From contig CANPZH010000101.1 of NCBI GenBank assembly GCA_947589335.1, positions 1 to 5,390 on the forward strand: a stretch of DNA of 5,390 nt, read 5' to 3'. The notes below the pieces were generated by a model. That model made no database searches, was not told where the DNA came from, and saw only the letters and a program-made list of their open reading frames with translations. Position 1 is the stretch's first letter; every line of letters starts with the position of its first letter. The DNA comes from an uncultured Clostridia bacterium (GTDB lineage Bacteria > Bacillota > Clostridia > Christensenellales > Borkfalkiaceae). Positions 1 through 4,154 of this stretch are shown here, in pieces. The translations under genes and the position numbers were made by a program.

Positions 1-580
1 TCTCATACTTCACCCTGAACTCGGGATCCAGCTTCTCCACAAACCTCGCGTACAGCTTCAGATCCCCCGTCACGGGCTCTTCGAACGTATAGGGCGTGCG
101 GTATGTATCGTCTTTATACCATCCGACGAACACTTCCCCGTCCTTCTCCGGCGCCGACGGCTTCTCCGCGCACTTCCCGTTCAGCGTCTTCGCGGCCTGC
201 ACCGCGCTCCCGCCTCCCGTCTCGTACGTCACCGTATATTCCACTTTCTTCCAGAACCGGTAGTCCGTCCCTTCATAGCTCAGCGTGAGCTGCGTCCCGC
301 GGTACGACGCCGTATACGTCTCCCCGCTCTCCGCCTTCAGCTCCAGCGCCTCCCCTTCCAGGGCATAATCGCCCGTGAACGTCTTCCCGAGGATCCCGAG
401 CGTGAACGTCATGTCCTTCCCGAGCCCGAGAAGGTACTCCGTCCCGCCGGCGTCGCAGTAGTAGTCCCCTACTTCCGCTCCGCCCTCTTTTGCGGGCTCC
501 TCTCTGCATGCCGTTACGATCCCCAGCATGACGACTACCGCAAGCATCATGCCTGCCAATGCAAGCACTCTACGCTTCAT
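1..580 (-). CDS. Lipoprotein with a Flg_new (Listeria-Bacteroides) repeat, 3' end outside window
   Basis: This gene is cut by the left edge, leaving 193 codons from an ATG at 578-580. An AGGAGG ribosome binding site (588-593) lies 7 nt upstream of that ATG. Residues 1-25 form a lipoprotein signal peptide: MKRR, a hydrophobic stretch, then a lipobox VTAC with the lipidated cysteine at residue 25. A short Glu/Gly-rich linker follows, then a beta-rich domain (about 38-112) that I do not recognise. Residues 114-180 resemble one Listeria-Bacteroides repeat (Flg_new, InlB B-repeat type): YTVTYETGGGSAV, then P...FVGWYKD, then LYARF. Such repeats occur in cell-surface proteins of gut Firmicutes, so a surface-anchored, possibly adhesive or ligand-binding role is inferred. 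The specific function is unknown. It has its own promoter and sits downstream of the terminator of the neighbouring operon. Confidence 0.85.
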   Translation of the reverse strand, partial: MKRRVLALAGMMLAVVVMLGIVTACREEPAKEGGAEVGDYYCDAGGTEYLLGLGKDMTFTLGILGKTFTGDYALEGEALELKAESGETYTASYRGTQLTLSYEGTDYRFWKKVEYTVTYETGGGSAVQAAKTLNGKCAEKPSAPEKDGEVFVGWYKDDTYRTPYTFEEPVTGDLKLYARFVEKLDPEFRVKYE

Positions 581-615
581 CTTTGTGCCTCCTTTTTCCT
601 TCTCTCTTTCCCCCA

Positions 616-645
616 ATTATATACCCCCCCCCGTTCTTTTGTCAA
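616..645 (-). promoter_or_regulatory. SigmaA-type promoter with a G9 spacer tract, upstream of the lipoprotein gene
   Basis: On the minus strand a perfect -35 TTGACA (640-645) and a perfect -10 TATAAT (616-621) are separated by 18 nt. An overlapping TATATA at 618-623 would give a 16-nt spacer. Transcription would start near 609, leaving a leader of roughly 30 nt that contains the AGGAGG site. Nine consecutive G lie inside the spacer, so a change in tract length would change the spacing of the two boxes. Confidence 0.75.
624..632 (-). repeat. Homopolymeric G9 tract in promoter spacer
   Basis: Nine consecutive C on the plus strand (G on the transcribed-gene strand) lie between the -35 and -10 boxes of the lipoprotein promoter. 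Tracts of this length are prone to slipped-strand mispairing. A second, shorter run of five G (610-614) lies just downstream of the -10 box. Confidence 0.9.
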
Positions 646-698
646 AAAGAAAGCCCGTCCGAACCGCATTTGGCGGCATACCGATTTTGAATATAGGG

Positions 699-715
699 TA
701 TAAGCAGAACTTATA
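699..715. repeat. Short AT-rich inverted repeat upstream of the lipoprotein promoter
   Basis: TATAAG (699-704) and CTTATA (710-715) are perfect inverted 6-mers separated by 5 nt. The site lies about 55 nt upstream of the -35 box of the lipoprotein gene and just past the neighbouring terminator. It could be an operator, but in AT-rich DNA such short repeats also arise by chance. Confidence 0.25.
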
Positions 716-723
716 TTTCGCAT

Positions 724-762
724 AAAAAATCATCCGCCCGCAAGCCGCGGACGGATGATTTT
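724..762 (-). terminator. Intrinsic terminator of the four-gene minus-strand unit
   Basis: Arms 726-736 and 752-762 form an 11-bp stem (AATCATCCG core). It extends past one C-A mismatch into a 4-bp CCGC/GCGG stem (738-741 with 747-750) closed by a 5-nt loop. On the minus strand the 3' arm runs into a six-T tract (724-729). The hairpin begins 17 nt after the stop codon of the Lgt-like gene, so it ends that transcript and isolates the lipoprotein gene downstream. Confidence 0.88.
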
Positions 763-779
763 CGATACCCATGTCGCAA

Positions 780-1589
780 TTATTCCGTTTTTTCGGGCTC
801 TTCCGCCGATGTGTGCGCCCGCGCATATGCCTTGATCAGCACATACTTGCAGAGGAACCACACGCCGACGCCGACGAGGATGAGGACGATCGCCGTCAGC
901 TGTGCGGGAGACAAAAATCCGATCCCCGAGGCGCCGCGGTCGTCGTCGCGGGCGTATTCGATGCAGAACCGCCACACGCCGTAGACGACGAGATAGATCG
1001 TCGCCGTGTATTCGCACTTCCGCTTCACGAGCAGGAAGATGAGCAGCGCATACAGCGCGAAGAGAAAGAGAGACTCGAAGAGCTGGAGGGGGATCCGCCG
1101 CTGCCATTCCCCGTGCACCCACATCTCGATCCCGAAGGGACCGTCCGTGAGCCTGCCGTAGCAGCAGCCGTCGAACAGACAGCCGAGCCGCCCGAAGGCG
1201 TGGGCGACGACGATCGAAGGGATCGCAAGCGACATCACTTTGATGAACTCCGTCACATGCGCCCTGTCCTTGAAGAGGAAATGCCCGATCAGAAAATAGA
1301 GGGAGAGATAGACCGCGGCGGCGCCGATGAGCCCGCCGTAAAAGGTGGCGCCGACCCCCCAGACGAACTCCCCCGTCTCGAGATAGGAGAACCAGCTCTG
1401 GAAGAGGACGGCGGAGAGATACCCGAGAATGATCCCCGGCACGGCGACGCCGAGCGCGAGGTTGAAGACCTTGACGGACATGCCGATCCGCGCATGAAAG
1501 ATGCGGAAGGAGACCATCGCGGCGATCACGCCGACGAGGATCATCCAATAATATAAGTCGAGAGACAAAAACTCGGCGTTCGGGAACAT
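780..1589 (-). CDS. lgt: Divergent Lgt-like prolipoprotein diacylglyceryl transferase
   Basis: A 269-residue polytopic membrane protein. Lgt moves diacylglyceryl from phosphatidylglycerol to the lipobox cysteine of prolipoproteins at the cytoplasmic membrane. Family landmarks appear in order: FYGGLIG (83-89, matching the HGGLIG region), the signature GRLGCLFDGCCYG (133-145), PLQLFES (167-173, matching HPSQLYE), WRFCIEYARDD (206-216), and LSPAQL (226-231) before the last membrane segment. Length and about seven hydrophobic segments fit Lgt. Against E. coli Lgt, His103 becomes Tyr84, Asn146 becomes Cys137 and Glu151 becomes Cys142, while the Arg of GR (Arg134) and the late Arg/Glu are kept. The ATG is supported by AGGAGG (1595-1600) 5 nt upstream. 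It is the last gene of its unit, followed by a terminator. Family membership is solid; standard Lgt activity is likely but not assured. Confidence 0.85.
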   Translation of the reverse strand: MFPNAEFLSLDLYYWMILVGVIAAMVSFRIFHARIGMSVKVFNLALGVAVPGIILGYLSAVLFQSWFSYLETGEFVWGVGATFYGGLIGAAAVYLSLYFLIGHFLFKDRAHVTEFIKVMSLAIPSIVVAHAFGRLGCLFDGCCYGRLTDGPFGIEMWVHGEWQRRIPLQLFESLFLFALYALLIFLLVKRKCEYTATIYLVVYGVWRFCIEYARDDDRGASGIGFLSPAQLTAIVLILVGVGVWFLCKYVLIKAYARAHTSAEEPEKTE

Positions 1590-1638
1590 CGCTTCCTCCT
1601 ATGTAGACCGTGTATCGCGGAGCGGGAATGCCGCGCCG

Positions 1639-1836
1639 TCAGCGGCAGCCGCCGCAGGTTTTGCAGTCCCCGCTGCAATGGGGGACGGGCTTCCCCGTAG
1701 CGGAGTGCATCGTTCCCGCCCACACCCGCTCTCCCCTCTCCCCGCAGACGGGGCAGAGCGCGGGGTCGTCGTACTTCTTCACGAATTCCTCGAACTGCTT
1801 TCCGCATTTCGGACACTTGTATTCGAATACAGGCAT
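1639..1836 (-). CDS. FmdB-type small zinc-ribbon protein
   Basis: A 65-residue protein starting MPVFEYKCPKCG, which is the characteristic opening of the FmdB/CxxC zinc-ribbon family. Cys8, Cys11, Cys28 and Cys31 form two CxxC knuckles of a single zinc ribbon. A second cysteine cluster at the C-terminus (Cys54, Cys58, Cys61, Cys64) suggests another metal site. The family was named for a putative regulator of formamidase expression, but its general role is unclear and many members are annotated only as zinc ribbon proteins. An in-frame ATG at 1884 would add 16 residues and overlap the peptidase gene. The internal ATG at 1834-1836 is chosen because of the family start and an AGAGG site 7 nt upstream. 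It lies 35 nt after the peptidase gene and 49 nt before the Lgt-like gene, consistent with cotranscription. Confidence 0.9.
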   Translation of the reverse strand: MPVFEYKCPKCGKQFEEFVKKYDDPALCPVCGERGERVWAGTMHSATGKPVPHCSGDCKTCGGCR

Positions 1837-1843
1837 ATCGTTT

Positions 1844-1848
1844 CCTCT
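1844..1848 (-). promoter_or_regulatory. Ribosome binding site deciding the FmdB-type start
   Basis: AGAGG on the minus strand lies 7 nt upstream of the ATG at 1834-1836. It supports the 65-residue form over the longer form starting at 1884. Confidence 0.7.
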
Positions 1849-1871
1849 TTTGCAACCGCATGCGGTCTTTC

Positions 1872-3308
1872 TCATATGACGCACCGCCCTTCCGTGAAGG
1901 AGCGGAACAGTTCCCCGACGTTTGCGCCCGCCTTCAGAAAACAGGCGATCAGATCTTCCGGTGCGGCGATCTTGCCCGCGTATTCCGAGGCATACTTCCT
2001 CAGCCCCGCGAAAAACTTCCTCTCCCCCGCGACGCCGCGCACGCGGTCGAAGAGTACGACGCCCTTGTCGTAGACGATGCTGCGGTATTCATACTCCCCG
2101 CCGAAGGAGCCGAGCGGACGGTCCATCGCCGTGTCGCTTACGATCTGCGAGGAGACGGAAAAATAGGTGCGGTAGCTGCGCTCGCAGCGGGAGACGAACT
2201 CCTCATAGCTCCCCCCGTATGCGGGAAAGGCACCGAAAAAGAGCGCGGCGGAGTACTCCGCGAGTCCCTCGTCCTGCCAGGCGTGAAGGTATTGGTCGCT
2301 CCCGACCGAGGCATACCACCACTGGTGCGCCGTCTCGTGGGCGACGGCCGCCGCCTTGTCCTCCTTCAGATCCGCCGAGACCATCGCGAGCCCAGGATAC
2401 TCCATGCCGCCGAAGGGGAGATCGGTCTCCGCGACGACATAGCGCGGATATGCGTACTCCCCGAAGGTCTCCGAAAAGTAGGAGAGGCTGTCCTTCGCCG
2501 CCGCAAACGCCGTCTCGGGCGGGTCGTCCGAGAAATACCAGTACTCGACGGGGACCTTCCCCGCCTGCCCGGTGAGGCATTTCATCCCCCTGCCGAGCAC
2601 AAATGCGACGTCGCGCACATTCCGAGATAACGCATGCAGCGTCTTTTTTCCCTCGCGGACGGAGATCTCTCCCTCGCCCGCATATGCCGCCCCGAACTCC
2701 TCCGGGAAGACGAGGGTCACATCGTAGTCGGCACAGCCGCTGACGAACGGATCCCCGTACGGCGACGAGACGTATTCCCCGAACCCGCCGCGGGCGAAGG
2801 TGCAGAGGACGGGATAGAAGTGGGCGAGATTGACGGTGTGCTCCCCGACGCCGAGCCGGTGATCGGCCTCGGCGAGCGTGACCTCGAAGGAAAAGGTGAG
2901 CGCGGCCGTCTCCCCGGGATAGAGGGGCTCTTCGAGGGCGACGGAGAGGATGTTTTCATCCTCGCCCGAGACGCGGAAGCTCTGCGCCCCCTCCACGGAG
3001 AGAACTTCGATGCCGCCGTAGCTCCTCCCCGCATAGTAAGCGGAGGGAGCCTGAAGCTCCGACACGGCGGGATAGTGCGCACCCTCGCGGTAGGCGTTCG
3101 CCCAGAGCTCGAAGGAGAGCTCCGGAAAGGCGTTCTCCGTCGGATTGGCGATCATGGCCTCCATCTCGCAGACGAGCTTGTTCTCGTCCGGGAAATACTC
3201 CCCCGAGATCGTGTAGCTCGTGCGGGGCACGCTCCCGCAGGCGGAGAGCCCTCCCGCCGTCCAAAATAACAGGATCGCACCGAAGGCGCAGGCCGCAAAT
3301 TTCCGCAT
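1872..3308 (-). CDS. M1-family zinc metallopeptidase, lipoprotein
   Basis: A 478-residue membrane-anchored gluzincin peptidase. Residues 1-24 are a lipoprotein signal peptide ending in lipobox LSAC (lipidated Cys24). An N-terminal beta-rich region follows (about 30-240). The catalytic domain has GGMEYPG (300-306), which occupies the place of the M1 exopeptidase motif GxMEN. Next is the zinc site HETAH (His324, Glu325, His328) with the third ligand Glu347 in WQDEGLAEY, giving the HEXXH-X18-E pattern of M1. The segment YRSIVYDKG (about 408-416) carries candidate transition-state tyrosines (Tyr408, Tyr413). The protein ends soon after, so it lacks the long C-terminal helical domain of full-length aminopeptidase N enzymes. 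It probably trims peptides outside the membrane; the substrate is unknown. The ATG at 3308 is preferred to an in-frame GTG at 3320 because the GTG overlaps the Shine-Dalgarno sequence. Confidence 0.9.
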   Translation of the reverse strand: MRKFAACAFGAILLFWTAGGLSACGSVPRTSYTISGEYFPDENKLVCEMEAMIANPTENAFPELSFELWANAYREGAHYPAVSELQAPSAYYAGRSYGGIEVLSVEGAQSFRVSGEDENILSVALEEPLYPGETAALTFSFEVTLAEADHRLGVGEHTVNLAHFYPVLCTFARGGFGEYVSSPYGDPFVSGCADYDVTLVFPEEFGAAYAGEGEISVREGKKTLHALSRNVRDVAFVLGRGMKCLTGQAGKVPVEYWYFSDDPPETAFAAAKDSLSYFSETFGEYAYPRYVVAETDLPFGGMEYPGLAMVSADLKEDKAAAVAHETAHQWWYASVGSDQYLHAWQDEGLAEYSAALFFGAFPAYGGSYEEFVSRCERSYRTYFSVSSQIVSDTAMDRPLGSFGGEYEYRSIVYDKGVVLFDRVRGVAGERKFFAGLRKYASEYAGKIAAPEDLIACFLKAGANVGELFRSFTEGRCVI

Positions 3309-3312
3309 AGCT

Positions 3313-3318
3313 CCCTCC
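3313..3318 (-). promoter_or_regulatory. Ribosome binding site deciding the M1 peptidase start
   Basis: GGAGGG on the minus strand lies 4 nt before the ATG at 3306-3308 (5 nt when the site is read as GGAGG). An upstream in-frame GTG (3318-3320) overlaps this site and so cannot use it, which fixes the start at the ATG. Confidence 0.75.
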
Positions 3319-3322
3319 ACGG

Positions 3323-3341
3323 CGGGCGCGTCCTGCGCCCG
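3323..3341 (-). other. GC-rich hairpin in the leader of the M1 peptidase gene
   Basis: A 7-bp perfect stem (3323-3329 with 3335-3341) closes a 5-nt loop in the 63-nt gap between the membrane-protein gene and the peptidase gene. No T-run follows, so it is not an intrinsic terminator. It sits 4 nt upstream of the peptidase ribosome binding site and could affect mRNA stability or translation. Confidence 0.45.
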
Positions 3342-3371
3342 ACGGGGTATTCTATGAGGGTGCGTCCCCGC

Positions 3372-3911
3372 TTATTCCTCCGCGGCGTTCTCCGCTTCTC
3401 TGGTCGCCTTCTCCTCCTCCATGAGCCTTAAGAGCAGCTTTCTGACGTTTGCGACCTTGCCCTGATAGAGGGTGCCCGTGAGGTCGACGGCGTACACGCG
3501 CAGTGCGCCGATCTTCTTCTTGCCGTCGGGCGACGTGACGACCGTGCGCTTGAGTTCCTCCGAAGTCAGGCGGAAGGAGATGGAGCTGCGCTGCCCGATG
3601 ACGAGCTTGGCGTCCTGCGGGAGCCCCGTCTTCTCGCGGTAGAGGGCGGTGAGGTTGAAGGCGATCTTCCCGTTTTTGAGCCCGATCTCAGAGATCCCGA
3701 CGGTGTTGACCGTCTTGTTCCCGATGACGAAATCGGCATAGTTCTTGTGCGTATCGAGGCTCGTGGAGTAGAAGCCGAGGAAGCTCAGCCGCTGGACGGC
3801 GATCCGGCTCTTGAGATAGAAGAGAAGGTAGACCGACAGCCCCGTCATCACGATGAGCACGATCCCGAGAATGAGCACGACGACGCCCGCATTTTCATTG
3901 AACCAATTCAT
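3372..3911 (-). CDS. Single-pass membrane protein of unknown function
   Basis: A 179-residue protein I do not recognise as a named family. Residues 1-8 are short and polar (MNWFNENA). Residues 9-33 are strongly hydrophobic and form one membrane segment, followed by the basic stretch KSRIAVQR. By the positive-inside rule the remaining domain of about 140 residues would face the cytoplasm; this is inference. That domain looks beta-rich (for example NKTVNTVGISEIGLKNGKIAF and a later RVYAVDLTGTLY strand pair). It ends in a charged helix rich in Glu, Lys and Ala from about 154. An in-frame ATG at 3941 would add 10 residues, but the ATG at 3909-3911 has GGGAGG 6 nt upstream and the upstream one overlaps the expected transcription start. 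It is the first gene of the unit leading into the M1 peptidase. Confidence 0.8.
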   Translation of the reverse strand: MNWFNENAGVVVLILGIVLIVMTGLSVYLLFYLKSRIAVQRLSFLGFYSTSLDTHKNYADFVIGNKTVNTVGISEIGLKNGKIAFNLTALYREKTGLPQDAKLVIGQRSSISFRLTSEELKRTVVTSPDGKKKIGALRVYAVDLTGTLYQGKVANVRKLLLRLMEEEKATREAENAAEE

Positions 3912-3917
3912 GTTCTG

Positions 3918-3923
3918 CCTCCC
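3918..3923 (-). promoter_or_regulatory. Ribosome binding site deciding the membrane-protein start
   Basis: GGGAGG on the minus strand lies 6 nt upstream of the ATG at 3909-3911, selecting the 179-residue form rather than the one starting at 3941. Confidence 0.75.
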
Positions 3924-3943
3924 GTAAGATGAATTCCGCAAAT

Positions 3944-3972
3944 ATTATATGCCCGCTTTCCCCGAAAGTCAA
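3944..3972 (-). promoter_or_regulatory. SigmaA-type promoter of the four-gene minus-strand unit
   Basis: A -35 TTGACT (3967-3972) and a perfect -10 TATAAT (3944-3949) are separated by exactly 17 nt on the minus strand. Transcription would start near 3937, giving a leader of about 25 nt. The spacer holds a small palindrome CTTTC-ccc-GAAAG (3956-3968) that overlaps the -35 box and could be a repressor site. Confidence 0.8.
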
Positions 3973-4019
3973 TCAAAAAATATGCGCCCGCCTGCGCTTT
4001 GCGTTTGTTTCTTTCGCCC

Positions 4020-4063
4020 GAAACGAAAATAATTTACGATTTGTACGGACTTTTTTTCGTTTC
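4020..4063. repeat. 10-bp perfect inverted repeat in the divergent intergenic region
   Basis: GAAACGAAAA (4020-4029) and TTTTCGTTTC (4054-4063) are exact reverse complements separated by 24 nt. They lie between the two divergent promoters and end just 4 nt before the -35 box of the EF-G-like gene. An operator or a remnant structure is possible. No T-run arrangement clearly supports termination of either neighbour, whose transcripts both run outward. Confidence 0.45.
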
Positions 4064-4067
4064 CCGC

Positions 4068-4095
4068 TTGATTTTTGCCGATTTTCCTGTATAAT
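4068..4095 (+). promoter_or_regulatory. SigmaA-type promoter of the EF-G-like gene
   Basis: A -35 TTGATT (4068-4073) and a perfect -10 TATAAT (4090-4095) are separated by 16 nt. Transcription would start near 4102, giving a leader of about 50 nt. The leader contains a small 5-bp hairpin (4110-4114 with 4119-4123). No riboswitch-like structure was recognised in it. Confidence 0.7.
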
Positions 4096-4138
4096 AGAAA
4101 AGGCGGGCTTCCGCACAGGCGGATCCGCAACTACTTTC

Positions 4139-4144
4139 AAGGGG
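4139..4144 (+). promoter_or_regulatory. Weak ribosome binding site of the EF-G-like gene
   Basis: AAGGGG lies 10 nt upstream of the ATG at 4155. It is a poorer match and more distant than the AGGAGG-type sites of the other genes here, which hints at modest translation compared with a housekeeping EF-G. Confidence 0.5.
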
Positions 4145-4154
4145 AAAATCTGAT

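Noticed and set aside
730..1548. Second minus-strand open frame over the same region
   Set aside because: Arg-rich composition typical of an off-frame reading, and it runs through the terminator hairpin.
771..1556. Long plus-strand open frame (261 codons) opposite the Lgt-like gene
   Set aside because: It is a GC-rich antisense shadow with highly charged, low-complexity translation and no ribosome binding site, while the minus strand encodes a recognisable Lgt family protein.
1855..1866. 12-bp perfect palindrome ACCGCATGCGGT between the peptidase and FmdB-type genes
   Set aside because: It can only form a stem of about 4 bp with a tight loop and no T-run follows, so it is not supported as a terminator. 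It may be chance.
1860..2630. Plus-strand open frame of 256 codons opposite the M1 peptidase gene
   Set aside because: Antisense shadow: the minus strand has the HEXXH-X18-E zinc site and a lipoprotein signal peptide, and the plus frame has no recognisable domain.
3318..3320. In-frame GTG as start of the M1 peptidase
   Set aside because: The GTG overlaps the GGAGG ribosome binding site used by the ATG 12 nt downstream, and the ATG gives a normal lipoprotein signal peptide.
4110..4128. Leader hairpin and GCGGATCCGC palindrome as a possible riboswitch or attenuator of the EF-G-like gene
   Set aside because: The structure is too small for any known riboswitch class and has no terminator partner before the start codon.
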